Origin: Mesorhizobium norvegicum
GTDB lineage: Bacteria > Pseudomonadota > Alphaproteobacteria > Rhizobiales > Rhizobiaceae
Length of the DNA: 54,757 nt
Assembly (NCBI RefSeq): GCF_004919685.1
Contig: NZ_SMYZ01000043.1
Span: 1 to 54,757, forward strand
Reading direction: 5' to 3'
In this document: positions 42,915 to 51,633 of the stretch, piece after piece
How the letters are laid out: each line of letters starts with the position of its first letter
Numbering within the stretch: position 1 is the first letter of the stretch
Notes under the pieces: model-generated
Told to the model about the DNA's origin: nothing
The model's database searches: none
What the model saw: the letters and a program-made list of their open reading frames with translations, nothing else
Program-made: the position numbers and the translations under genes

Positions 42915-43949
42915 ATGAACTGGAAACTGACCGCGACGGCCATCGGGTTGTCGCTGCTGACTGTCACGGGCGTTGCCCGTGCCGAGGGCGAGCTCAACAT
43001 CTACAATTGGGGCAACTATACCAGCCCCGATCTGATCAAGAAGTTCGAGGAGACCTACAAGGTCAAGGTCACCGTCACCGACTTCGATTCCAACGACACC
43101 GCACTGGCCAAGATCCGCCAGGGCGGCGCCGGTTTCGACATCGTCGTGCCTTCGGCAAGCGTCGTTCCGATCTGGATCAGCGAAGATCTGCTGCTGGAGA
43201 CCGATCCCAACAAGATGGAGAATTTCAAGAATATGGACCCGAAATGGGTCGATGTTCCGTTCGATCCGGGCCGCAAATACACTGTTCCGTGGCAGTGGGG
43301 CACGACAGGCGTGTCGGTCAACAAGTCGGTCTATTCCGGCGACATCAACACATCAGCGATCTTCCTCGACCCGCCGCCCGAACTCGTCGGCAAGATCAAT
43401 GTCGTGCCCGAAATGGGTGACATCATGTTCCTCGCCATCGCCTATGAAGGCGGCCAGTACTGCACGGCCGACAAGGTGCTGCTGAAGAAGGTGCGCGACA
43501 AGCTGGTCGAGGCCAAGGCAAAATGGCTGTCCTTCGACTATGGCGCCGTCGATGGCCTGGGCAAGGGCGACATCGCGGCCGGCGTGAACTGGAACGGCAT
43601 TTCGCTGCGCCAGCGGTTGCAGAACGACAAGATCGTCTATGGCTATCCCAAGGAGGGATACCCGATCTGGATGGACAATGTCGCGGTGCTGAAGGACGCC
43701 AAAAACGTCGAAAACGCCAAACTCTTCCAGAACTTCGTCATGGATCCGCAAAATGCCGCGATGATCTCGGCCTTTGCCCGCTATGCCAACGGCATCAAGG
43801 GCTCGGAAGCCTTCATGCCCGCGGACATGAAAGGGGTGCCGGAAGTCGATGTTCCCGCGCAATTCGCCGCCAAGGGCCAGTTCATGCAGGCCTGTCCGCC
43901 TGATGTGCAGGCGCTCTACACGAAAATCTGGACCGATCTGCAGAAATGA
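42915..43949 (+). CDS. Polyamine-type ABC transporter substrate-binding protein (PotD/PotF-like)
   Basis: A 344-aa periplasmic binding protein. A signal peptide ends near residue 23 (TGVARAEG). The mature start ELNIYNWGNYTSPDLIKKFE is the PotD/PotF signature, and FDIVVPSASVVPIW, PWQWGTTGVSVNK and NWNGISLRQRL form the ligand cleft. Polyamines such as putrescine or spermidine are the likely class, but related proteins bind other cationic or amide compounds. It is the fourth gene of the operon. Confidence 0.92.
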   Translation: MNWKLTATAIGLSLLTVTGVARAEGELNIYNWGNYTSPDLIKKFEETYKVKVTVTDFDSNDTALAKIRQGGAGFDIVVPSASVVPIWISEDLLLETDPNKMENFKNMDPKWVDVPFDPGRKYTVPWQWGTTGVSVNKSVYSGDINTSAIFLDPPPELVGKINVVPEMGDIMFLAIAYEGGQYCTADKVLLKKVRDKLVEAKAKWLSFDYGAVDGLGKGDIAAGVNWNGISLRQRLQNDKIVYGYPKEGYPIWMDNVAVLKDAKNVENAKLFQNFVMDPQNAAMISAFARYANGIKGSEAFMPADMKGVPEVDVPAQFAAKGQFMQACPPDVQALYTKIWTDLQK

Positions 43950-44036
43950 CCTGATCCGGCTTCTCCGCGCCGCACACGCGGCGCGGCCACCTCCCATCCA
44001 TGCCAAAAGCGATCCGGCGATCGCAGGAGACTTCCC

Positions 44037-45464
44037 ATGACCGATCTCGACCTTTGCTACATGCCGGCCAGCGAGGCGCTGCGGCTGTTCAAGGCGAAGA
44101 AGCTTTCGCCCGTCGACTTGATGCAGGCCACCATCCGCCGCGCCGAAGCCACCAAGCCGACGATCAACTGCTTCACCTTCACGCATTTCGACGAGGCAAT
44201 GGATCTGGCCAGGAAGGCCGAGGCGAAATACGCCAGGGGCGCCCGGACCGGGGCGCTCGAGGGGTTGCCGATCGGCATCAAGGACGAGAGCTACATCAAG
44301 GGCAAGCCGACATCGAACGGCTCGCTGCTGTCGAAGGATGCCATCGGCGGTCATACCTCGACGATGAACGAGCGCATCATCAAGGCCGGAGGCATCGTCC
44401 ATGCCCGCACGGCGACGCCTGAATTCAGCTGCGCCGGCTATACCTGGTCGAAACGCTGGGGTGTGACGCGCAATCCGTGGAACCCGGATTTCACGCCGGG
44501 CGGTTCGTCGGGAGGTTCTGCGGCGACGCTGGCTTCCGGCACGTCGTCGATCGCCACCGGTTCGGACATTGCCGGATCGATCCGCATTCCCGCGTCGGCC
44601 TGCGGCCTTGTCGGCTTCAAGCCGCCTTACGGGCGCAATCCGGACGAGCCGCCGTTCAACCTCGACTTCTACTGCCACACCGGACCGCTGGCGCGAAATG
44701 TCGGGGATGCCATACTGCTGCAGAATGTCATGTCCGGACCGAGCTCGCTCGACATCGCCACGCTTCGCCCAAAACTGCGGCTGCCGCTCGACTACAAGCC
44801 GATCAAGGGCTGGAAGATTGCTTTCTCGATGGACCTTGGCTCCTTTGAAGTCGATCCGGACGTGCGCAAGAACACACTCGCGGCCTGCGACGTGTTCCGC
44901 TCGCTTGGCGCGACGGTCGAGGAAGTCGATCTGGGCTGGGGCGACGACGTGCTCAAGGCCGGCATGGCTTATCTCGAACATCTCTTCGGCGCTTCGCTGT
45001 CGCAACTGCTCAAGGACCACGGCAAGGACATGACGACCTATGCGCGGCAGTTCGCCGAGGACGGGCAAAAGTCCAAGGCGACGGACTTTGTCGCCACCCT
45101 GGACGTGGCGGCCAGAATGTACCAGACGCTGGGTCCGCTGCTGGAGACCTATGATGTGCTGATCTGCCCGACCAACGCGCTTCCCTCCGTGCCGGCGGAG
45201 TTCGATCAGACCAAGGGTACGGTCGAGATCAACGGAAAACAGGTGAATCCCTCGCTGGGATGGGTGATGACGACGCCGTTCAACATGCTGAGCCGTTGTC
45301 CGGTTCTGTCCGTGCCATCGGGCCGGGCGGCGAGTGGTGTGCCGACAGGCATCCAGATTGTCGGCCGCACCTATTGCGATGCCGATGTTTTCCGGGCGGC
45401 CATGGCCTATGAGACGGCCAAGGGACAATGGTACACAAACACCGAAACGCGTCCGTCGCTCTGA
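44037..45464 (+). CDS. Amidase signature family hydrolase
   Basis: A 475-aa amidase with a Ser-cisSer-Lys triad: K82 in PIGIKDESY, the cis-Ser in GGSSGGS (155-161) and nucleophile S181 in SDIAGSIRIPAS. It hydrolyses a carboxamide; the substrate is not identifiable. It lies 87 bases after the binding-protein gene, so it probably acts on the compound brought in by that transporter. No signal peptide is seen, so it works in the cytoplasm. Length fits the family. Confidence 0.92.
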   Translation: MTDLDLCYMPASEALRLFKAKKLSPVDLMQATIRRAEATKPTINCFTFTHFDEAMDLARKAEAKYARGARTGALEGLPIGIKDESYIKGKPTSNGSLLSKDAIGGHTSTMNERIIKAGGIVHARTATPEFSCAGYTWSKRWGVTRNPWNPDFTPGGSSGGSAATLASGTSSIATGSDIAGSIRIPASACGLVGFKPPYGRNPDEPPFNLDFYCHTGPLARNVGDAILLQNVMSGPSSLDIATLRPKLRLPLDYKPIKGWKIAFSMDLGSFEVDPDVRKNTLAACDVFRSLGATVEEVDLGWGDDVLKAGMAYLEHLFGASLSQLLKDHGKDMTTYARQFAEDGQKSKATDFVATLDVAARMYQTLGPLLETYDVLICPTNALPSVPAEFDQTKGTVEINGKQVNPSLGWVMTTPFNMLSRCPVLSVPSGRAASGVPTGIQIVGRTYCDADVFRAAMAYETAKGQWYTNTETRPSL

Positions 45465-45603
45465 TCGGGCGATGCGGCGCTTGCCGCACTGGTGCTTGAT
45501 CTCCGGCTTCGGTTGTGGTGAGCCGGCGCCGGACACATCGAAGAGACGGATCTGTGGCGGCGCCAGCGATCGCCGCCACAAGGTTCGAAAGGAACTGGAC
45601 GAG

Positions 45604-46302
45604 ATGGCGCAACGCAAGGCCACAGCGGCAAAACACAAAGGCGCAATGGCCAAGGACGGAGTTTCGGCAAACGATGCCGCGCCCAAGGACCGCCGGCGCG
45701 AGCGCGGCGAAGCCAGCGTGCAGCGGATCATCGACGCCACCATCGAACTCATCGCGGAGGAGGGGCTGGCAAGCGTCACCATGCAGCGCATCGCCGAACA
45801 TGTCGGCTCGTCCAATGCCTTGGTCGTCTTCCACTTTCGCAGCAAGGAGAACCTGTTTCGCGCCGTCCTGCAGTATCTCAGCGATCGATACGATGAGCTG
45901 TGGGTGTCTCTGGTGCGGGCGCCCGGCCTGTCGCCGGTGGAGCGCCTGCTCGGGGCGGTCAACTGCGCGCAAAACTTCGCCCGGCAGCATCCAAAATGGG
46001 TTTCGGTCTTTGTCGTGTTCTCCAGCGACCGCAAGAGCATGCAGATCTACAACGAGATCGGCCTGCCGAGCGATCTCGCCTACACCGCCGAGGCGCGTGA
46101 GCTGCTGATCGAGATTTCGCGCGCCGGCGGTTATACCGGCGTCGACATAGACACCCTGTCAGAGAGCCTGAATTATCTGGTTCATGGCGCCTGGTATTGG
46201 GATCACCTGAACCCTCGCGGCCGTGACACCAACGTGCTGCGCAAGACCACGCTGCTCCTGCTGCATCAGGCGTTTCCGCGGCATTTTGAACTGATGCTCT
46301 AA
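45604..46302 (+). CDS. TetR/AcrR family regulator (BetI-like)
   Basis: A 232-aa repressor. A charged disordered N terminus (about 1-35, rich in Lys/Ala) precedes the helix-turn-helix at about 40-85: IIDATIELIAEEGLASVTMQRIAEH and FHFRSKENLFRAVL. The C-terminal ligand domain ends with WYWDHLNPRGRDTN, reminiscent of BetI-type regulators. The ATG at 45604 follows an AAGGA site. Position after the amidase gene suggests it controls the transporter-amidase operon. It is convergent with the MBL-fold gene, 6 bases apart. Confidence 0.85.
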   Translation: MAQRKATAAKHKGAMAKDGVSANDAAPKDRRRERGEASVQRIIDATIELIAEEGLASVTMQRIAEHVGSSNALVVFHFRSKENLFRAVLQYLSDRYDELWVSLVRAPGLSPVERLLGAVNCAQNFARQHPKWVSVFVVFSSDRKSMQIYNEIGLPSDLAYTAEARELLIEISRAGGYTGVDIDTLSESLNYLVHGAWYWDHLNPRGRDTNVLRKTTLLLLHQAFPRHFELML

Positions 46303-46308
46303 CCGCTT

Positions 46309-47067
46309 TCAGGGCTGCCGCAGATGGCAGCCCGCCTGCCGCTTCTGCGCCAGATACTCGTCGACAAGCTGGCGGTAACGCACCTTGCCGAAACTGGGGA
46401 AATGGCCACCGTGCACGACCGAGACATCGAGGTCGCGCAGGCGCAGGAGTGTCGCCATGTAGTCTGATATGTCCGAGTGGTAGACATCGTCGATCAGCGG
46501 GCCGTCATAGATGATGTCGCCGGATAACAGGATGCCCGTCCTGTTTTCGTAGAGCGCGATGCCGCCGGGTGAATGGCCGGGTGTATGGATCACCTCGAAG
46601 GCACGGTCGCCGAGGTCGACGATATCGCCCTGTGCGAGCAGGCGGCTGGCAGGTGCGGGCAGAATGCCGTAGCGCGCCGTGTCCCAGCCTTGCGGCATAC
46701 CGTCGAACATCTCGTCTGTCGCATAGGTGCCGGCGGCGGTCCATTCGTTGCGCGGATCGGCGAGGATGTCGGCCTCGGCCGCGTGCACGCAGCGGTCGGG
46801 AAATTCGTGGTGGCAGCCGATATGATCGAAATGCGTATGGCTGGCGACGCAGGTCAGCTTGCGCTCGGTGACCAGAGGCACGTGACGCCTGAGGCTGAAA
46901 TGACCGAGGCCGGTGTCGAACAGAAGGTCGCGGTCGCGGCCGCGCACATGCCACATGTTGCAGCGGAAGAACGGCTTGATCCACGGCTCGTGGATCAAGG
47001 TCACGTCATCGCTCATGCGGATGGTTTCGTACCAGTCTGGAGCGTCGATGAGCGGAAGTGTTGCCAT
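46309..47067 (-). CDS. Metallo-beta-lactamase-fold hydrolase
   Basis: A 252-aa MBL-fold enzyme with the metal motif HTHFDH at 77-82, VIHTPGHSPGG for the next histidine, LSGDIIYDG for the bridging Asp and VVHGGHFPSFG for the last His. Two metals are expected. The substrate is unknown; lactonase- or amidase-like roles are possible. The ATG at 47067 is preferred; a TTG at 47073 would overlap the ATPase stop. It is the last gene of the second ABC operon and may process the imported solute. Confidence 0.88.
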   Translation of the reverse strand: MATLPLIDAPDWYETIRMSDDVTLIHEPWIKPFFRCNMWHVRGRDRDLLFDTGLGHFSLRRHVPLVTERKLTCVASHTHFDHIGCHHEFPDRCVHAAEADILADPRNEWTAAGTYATDEMFDGMPQGWDTARYGILPAPASRLLAQGDIVDLGDRAFEVIHTPGHSPGGIALYENRTGILLSGDIIYDGPLIDDVYHSDISDYMATLLRLRDLDVSVVHGGHFPSFGKVRYRQLVDEYLAQKRQAGCHLRQP

Positions 47068-47069
47068 GG

Positions 47070-48134
47070 TCAATCCGTCAGCAGGATGATCTGGTCGGTA
47101 TCGCAGGAAATCGCGACCGTGTCGCCCGGCTGGACGGTCGCCGTCGCGGGCAATTTGGCGATGAACTGGATCGAAGGATCTTCGGTGGAAACTGCAAGCA
47201 CGCGTTTGAAGCTGCCCTGGAAAACGACGTCGCTCACCTCAGCCGTGCCGAGCCTGACACCGCCGCGGGCCTCGCCGAAGACAAGATGCTCCGGCCGTAT
47301 GGCCAGCGCAACGGCGGAGCCCACCGGTAATGCGCTGGGCAGTGAAACCGACCCAACCGGCGTCGCGACAGTGCTTGTCCTTTCCGTCGCCGCCGTGACT
47401 GTGCCGGCAAGGATCGTGCTTTCGCCCATGAAGGTGGCGGAAAAGCGCGTTGCCGGCCGCGCATAGACACGCTCGGGTGGACCTTCGTCCTCGATGCGCC
47501 CGTCATTCATCACCACGCAATGGTCGGCCAGCGCCATCGCTTCTTCCTGATCGTGCGTGACATGGATGAAGGCGGTGCCGACGCGCTTCTGGATTGCCTT
47601 CAACTCGTCCTGCATCTGCCGGCGCAATTTGAGGTCGAGCGCGCCGAGCGGCTCGTCGAGCAAAAGCACCGCCGGTTCGATCACCAGCGCCCGCGCCAGC
47701 GCCACGCGCTGCCGCTGGCCGCCGGAAAGCTGGTGCGGCTTCTTGTCGAAGGCGGAGGCGAGGCCGACCAGCGCCAGCGCCTCGCGCGCCTTTGCCGCTC
47801 GGGTAGCGCCATCGACGCCCTGCATGCGCAGGCCGAAGCCGACATTGCTGCCGACGCTCATATGCGGAAACAGCGCATAGTCCTGGAACACCGTCGTCGT
47901 CGGGCGCTTGGCCGGCGGCACCGAGGTGCAGTCCTCGCCACGGATGAACACCTTGCCGTCGCTGGGGGTGACGAAGCCGCCCAGAATGGACAAGAGCGTC
48001 GTCTTGCCGGACCCGGACGGCCCAAGCAGGATCGTATAGCTGCCGGGCTCGATCTGCAGCGACACATCCTTCAGCACGGTGTGCTGGCCGAAGCGATGCG
48101 AGACGGAACTTATGTCGACCAAAGGCGCGGTCAT
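47070..48134 (-). CDS. Polyamine-type ABC transporter ATPase (second operon)
   Basis: A 354-aa ATPase with Walker A LLGPSGSGKTT, VFQDYALFPHMSV, signature LSGGQRQRVALA, Walker B LLLDEPLGALD and HVTHDQEEAMAL. A TOBE-type region covers about 260-354 (IRPEHLVFGEA). The ATG at 48134 has an AGGAGAAAGG site and overlaps the permease stop by 4 bases. The longer open frame to 48398 is the permease gene in another frame. Confidence 0.93.
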   Translation of the reverse strand: MTAPLVDISSVSHRFGQHTVLKDVSLQIEPGSYTILLGPSGSGKTTLLSILGGFVTPSDGKVFIRGEDCTSVPPAKRPTTTVFQDYALFPHMSVGSNVGFGLRMQGVDGATRAAKAREALALVGLASAFDKKPHQLSGGQRQRVALARALVIEPAVLLLDEPLGALDLKLRRQMQDELKAIQKRVGTAFIHVTHDQEEAMALADHCVVMNDGRIEDEGPPERVYARPATRFSATFMGESTILAGTVTAATERTSTVATPVGSVSLPSALPVGSAVALAIRPEHLVFGEARGGVRLGTAEVSDVVFQGSFKRVLAVSTEDPSIQFIAKLPATATVQPGDTVAISCDTDQIILLTD

Positions 48135-48913
48135 GCCTTTCTCCTGCGCAGCAATGTCAGTTCGAACAGCACCACCAGCACGATGGAGACGGCAAAGACC
48201 AGCGAGCCGACGGCGTTGGTCTTGGGATTGAGGCCGGAACGCAGGAGGTTCCAGATTTCGACCGGCAGCGTTGTGTCGAAGCGGGTGAGCAGGAAGGAGA
48301 TCACGAACTCGTCCCAGGAAAAGGTCATCGACAGGAAGAAACCGGCGAAGATGGCCGGCGCCATCACAGGCACTGTGATCAACAGCAGCACCTTCCATTC
48401 CGGTGCGCCGAGGTCGCGCGCGGCGCGCTCGATGTTGATCTGGTGGTCGCCCATCTGGCTGTAGATGATGGCGAAGCAGAGCGGCAGGTTGATCACGACA
48501 TGGCCGATGCCGGCGGCCAGCAGCGATTTCGGCACGCCGGCCCAGTTGAACAGCACTAGGAGCCCCATGCCGATGATGAGATAGCTGACCGTCAGCGGCA
48601 GCGTGATCAGCCCGCGCAGCAAGCCGGAGCCCGGCAGGACGAAGCGCGCAAAACCCCAGGCGGAAAGGAAGCCGAGCGTGACGGCGGCGAGCGACGAGAT
48701 GGACGCCACCAGCAGCGAATTGACCAGCGCCGAAGTCAGCCTGACGTCGGAGAGCACCGCGTCGTACCAGCGCAGCGATGGCCCGGTGAAGGGCGGGATC
48801 GGGAACGACGTTGCCTGCAGCGAAAACAGCACCAGCACGACCACGGGCAGGAAGATGAAGCCGTAGACGGCGATCGCGTAGAGCCAGGAGGCGATGCGGA
48901 CAATCCTGCGCAT
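48131..48913 (-). CDS. ABC transporter permease (PotC-like, second operon)
   Basis: A 260-aa permease with about six helices, starting AIAVYGFIFLPVVVLVLFSL. The EAA loop is in IERAARDLGAPEWKVLLLITVP, and FSWDEFVISFLLTRFDTTLPV matches the PotC/PotI pattern. It starts 1 base after the preceding permease and overlaps the ATPase gene by 4 bases, so all are coupled. Confidence 0.92.
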   Translation of the reverse strand: MRRIVRIASWLYAIAVYGFIFLPVVVLVLFSLQATSFPIPPFTGPSLRWYDAVLSDVRLTSALVNSLLVASISSLAAVTLGFLSAWGFARFVLPGSGLLRGLITLPLTVSYLIIGMGLLVLFNWAGVPKSLLAAGIGHVVINLPLCFAIIYSQMGDHQINIERAARDLGAPEWKVLLLITVPVMAPAIFAGFFLSMTFSWDEFVISFLLTRFDTTLPVEIWNLLRSGLNPKTNAVGSLVFAVSIVLVVLFELTLLRRRKA

Positions 48914-48914
48914 T

Positions 48915-49796
48915 TCAGGCCCGCTCGATTTTGAGCCAGCGGGCGCAGGCGAGGTAGGCGATGGTGACCACCCCCATCAGGATGATCGACAGCGCCGAGG
49001 CCAGCGGAAAGTCGCCGCGCCGGCCGATCTGCATCATCACCAGCTGCGGCATCAGCAGCTCGTTGTTGCCGCCCAGGATCTGCGGCGTGATGTAGTCGCC
49101 GATGCACAGCACGAAGGTTAGGAACGCGCCGACCATGATGCCGGGCAAGGTCAGCGGCAGCACGACATGCAGGAAGGTGCGTACCGGCCCGGCGCCGAGA
49201 TCGGCGGCCGCCTTGCGGTAGCTTGGGCTCAACTGCTTGAGATTGGCGAAGATCGTCAGCGTCAACAGCATGACGAAGAAATGCACGAAGCCGGTGACGG
49301 TGGCGAAACGCGTGTTGGCGAGTTGCAGCGGTTCGCTGATGAGGCCGGAGCCGGTCAGCGCCCGGTTGATGACGCCGTTCTGCGCCAGCACCAGCAGCCA
49401 GGAATAGGAACGCACGACATAGGAGGTCCAGAACGGCAGCACCGCCAGCATCAGCGCCAGCCGTTGCCAGCGCTCCGGCACCTGTTCGGCGAGGATCCAG
49501 GCAAAGGGATAGGCGAGCAGTACTGATATCACGGTGACGATCGCCGTCACCTCAAGCGAGTTCACCATCGCCTGCCAATAGGAAGGGTTGGTGAAGAACT
49601 GGCTGTAATTGGACAGAGTGAAGCCGCCGCCCTCATGCGCCGTCAGGCTGGAAAATCCCATGGCGATGAAGGGCAGCACGAAGAACAGCAGCGTCCAGCC
49701 GAGTGCCGGCGTGACCAGCGCCCAGGGCAGGGCAGAGCCCGCCCGGGGCAGGGCACGACCCGCCCGGGGCAGGGGGTTGTTTCCCGAAGGGCTCAT
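48915..49796 (-). CDS. ABC transporter permease (PotB-like, second operon)
   Basis: A 293-aa permease. Its first helix is ALGWTLLFFVLPFIAMGFSSL and the EAA loop is in RKAAADLGAGPVRTFLHVVLPL. PLTLPGIMVGAFLTFVLCIGD and QILGGNNELLMPQLV match PotB/PotH. The cytoplasmic N terminus contains a repeat, PRAGRALPRAGSALP, encoded by a 21-bp tandem repeat. The ATG at 49796 is the best start; there is no clear Shine-Dalgarno, so it may depend on coupling to the binding-protein gene ending 13 bases upstream. Confidence 0.9.
   Translation of the reverse strand: MSPSGNNPLPRAGRALPRAGSALPWALVTPALGWTLLFFVLPFIAMGFSSLTAHEGGGFTLSNYSQFFTNPSYWQAMVNSLEVTAIVTVISVLLAYPFAWILAEQVPERWQRLALMLAVLPFWTSYVVRSYSWLLVLAQNGVINRALTGSGLISEPLQLANTRFATVTGFVHFFVMLLTLTIFANLKQLSPSYRKAAADLGAGPVRTFLHVVLPLTLPGIMVGAFLTFVLCIGDYITPQILGGNNELLMPQLVMMQIGRRGDFPLASALSIILMGVVTIAYLACARWLKIERA
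49731..49772 (-). repeat. Two copies of a 21-bp tandem repeat inside the permease N terminus
   Basis: Two adjacent 21-bp units (49731-49751 and 49752-49772) differ at three positions and are flanked by a partial third unit. They encode successive PRAGRAL and PRAGSAL-like heptapeptides. As the unit is a multiple of three, copy-number changes would keep the frame. Confidence 0.8.
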
Positions 49797-49809
49797 GAGC
49801 GATATCTGC

Positions 49810-50901
49810 TCATTTTGCCTGCAGCATTTCGGTCCACATGTCCTGCATCTTCTTGTCGAGATCGGCACTCGGCGCCGGATAGGCCTGGGCGCGGGCGAGG
49901 AAGCCCGGCTGCTCGTCGAAGCGCAGGACCTTCTTCTGGTCGTCGGTGAGTGCTGCCTTGGTGTTGGCCGGCATGCCCCAATAGCAGGACGAGGTGGCAA
50001 GCCGCGCCTGGCCCTCCGGGCTCATAATGTACTGGATGAATTTCAGCGCCATGTCCTTGTTTTTGGAATCCTTGAACATGGCCAGCGATTGCGACCACAG
50101 AACCGCACCCTCCTTGGGGATGGAGAAGTCGAGCGCCGGGTTCTCTTTGGCCAGCCCCGCCGTCACCCATTCGCCGCCGCCGACCAGTATGTCGACCTCG
50201 CCCGTCGCAAGTGCGGTCTGGCTGGCGGTCACTTCGCCGACCAGCTTGGCATTGGCCTTCATCTTGAGAAGCTCGTCCTTGAGAGCGGGCAGGTCGGCTT
50301 CGGTAAGCTCAGCCGTCTTCTTGCCGATGGCGAGGGCCGCCATGCCGATGACCGGCAGGTAGTAGTCGTAGATGGCGACCTTGCCCTTGTATTTGTCGCC
50401 GGTGAGCGCCGCCATCGACTGCATGTCGGCCGGATCGACCTTGGTCTTGTTGTAGCCGATCGTGTTGTAGCCGAACTTTTCGGTGATGCCGTAGCGCTTG
50501 CCGCCGACCACGGTGGAGCCGTCCATCTTCACCTGCGGAAACAGGTCGGCCAGCGGCAGTTTGTCTTCCGGCAATGGCTCGAATAGGCCCTTTTCGACAC
50601 CGCGCGGCACGTCGATCGAGTCGATCACCATCACGTCCCAGTCGCCCGGCTGCGATTGTTCGACGATGGCCAGCCCAGCGCCGGTGCCCTCGAATTCCTT
50701 GACGTTGACCTTGACGCCATTGGCCTCCTCGAACGGCTGCAGCAACGCCGGATCGGCATGATCGCACCAGATCAGCGCGTTGAGGTCGGCGGCTTGGGCA
50801 GCGCTGCCGGCTCCGAGCAGCAGTGCCGTGGCGGCGCACGCGGCATGCAGATGGCTCTTCAGGATGGAAAGCGGATTCCTGGATGCGGATTTTGCGGACA
50901 T
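49810..50901 (-). CDS. ABC transporter substrate-binding protein (second operon)
   Basis: A 363-aa periplasmic binding protein. The signal peptide spans about 1-38 (LGAGSAAQAAD). The mature part follows the spermidine/putrescine-binding family pattern (ALIWCDHADPALLQPFEEANG, GDWDVMVIDSID, YGITEKFGYNTIGYNK, GEVDILVGGGEW), but is quite different from the PotD-like protein of the first operon. The ligand is unknown. The ATG at 50901 has a GGGAGAA site. It is the first gene of the second operon and is divergent from the TetR gene at 50993. Confidence 0.9.
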   Translation of the reverse strand: MSAKSASRNPLSILKSHLHAACAATALLLGAGSAAQAADLNALIWCDHADPALLQPFEEANGVKVNVKEFEGTGAGLAIVEQSQPGDWDVMVIDSIDVPRGVEKGLFEPLPEDKLPLADLFPQVKMDGSTVVGGKRYGITEKFGYNTIGYNKTKVDPADMQSMAALTGDKYKGKVAIYDYYLPVIGMAALAIGKKTAELTEADLPALKDELLKMKANAKLVGEVTASQTALATGEVDILVGGGEWVTAGLAKENPALDFSIPKEGAVLWSQSLAMFKDSKNKDMALKFIQYIMSPEGQARLATSSCYWGMPANTKAALTDDQKKVLRFDEQPGFLARAQAYPAPSADLDKKMQDMWTEMLQAK

Positions 50902-50938
50902 CGAGTGTTCTCCCTTGCCTTTGTGGCTTCTTGCAAAA

Positions 50939-50970
50939 AATTGAACCAATTCTAAAATTGAGTCAATTCT
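50939..50970. promoter_or_regulatory. Twin palindromic operator between the binding-protein and TetR genes
   Basis: Two dyads 17 bp apart, AATTGAACCAATTCT and AATTGAGTCAATTCT, lie in the 91-base divergent promoter region. The second contains a perfect 13-bp palindrome (AATTGA-G-TCAATT). They are placed to be bound by the adjacent TetR protein and to control both directions. Confidence 0.7.
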
Positions 50971-50992
50971 GTTTTTATGGCAAGAGGCTGAG

Positions 50993-51607
50993 ATGAGCGG
51001 ATTGCGGGCAAGGCAAAAGGCGGACCGGCACCGGCGCATCATCGAGGCGGCGGCGGAACTGTTTCGCGAGGCCGGCTATGAAGGCGCCAAGATCGAGGCG
51101 ATCGCCGCCCAGGCCGAGGTCTCGGTCGGCACCATCTACAATTACTACCAGAATAAGGGCGACATCCTCGGCGCCATCGTCTCGCTGGAGGTCAACGAGG
51201 TGCTCAATGCCGGTCAAGGCGTCGTCGCCAGGCCGCCGGCCAATGTCGGCGATGCGCTGGACACGCTGATCGGCATCTATATCGAGCATTCGCTGCACTA
51301 TCTCAGCAAGGAGATGTGGCGGCAGGCGATGGCGATCTCGACACAACTGCCCGACAGCCCGTTCGGCCAAGCCTACACCGCGCTCGACCGCGCACTGACC
51401 GAGCAGATCCGCGCGCTGATCGCGAGGCTGCAGGCGCTCGGCCTGGTGCGCCAGGACATCGACGGCGCAGCGCTCGGCGAACTGATCTTCAACAACATGA
51501 ACATGATGTTCATCGAGTTTGTGAAGCGGGATGCGGCGAAGATACCGGAACTGCGCGCGGCGATACGAAGGCAGAACCGGATATTGGTGGCGGCGATTGG
51601 GACTTGA
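50993..51607 (+). CDS. TetR/AcrR family regulator of the second ABC operon
   Basis: A 204-aa repressor. The N-terminal helix-turn-helix domain spans about 12-58: RIIEAAAELFREAGYEGAKI, IAAQAEVSVGTIYNYYQNKGD. The C-terminal domain (about 75-195) is helical and should bind the inducer. It is divergent from the binding-protein gene over a 91-base region with two AATTGAnnCAATT-type dyads, which implies local control. The inducer is plausibly the transported solute. Confidence 0.9.
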   Translation: MSGLRARQKADRHRRIIEAAAELFREAGYEGAKIEAIAAQAEVSVGTIYNYYQNKGDILGAIVSLEVNEVLNAGQGVVARPPANVGDALDTLIGIYIEHSLHYLSKEMWRQAMAISTQLPDSPFGQAYTALDRALTEQIRALIARLQALGLVRQDIDGAALGELIFNNMNMMFIEFVKRDAAKIPELRAAIRRQNRILVAAIGT

Positions 51608-51633
51608 AGGTCAATTGTGGCTGAACGCTTCGT

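Noticed and set aside
43353..46040. 895-codon minus-strand open frame
   Set aside because: It covers the binding-protein, amidase and TetR genes on the other strand and has no recognisable domain or start signal.
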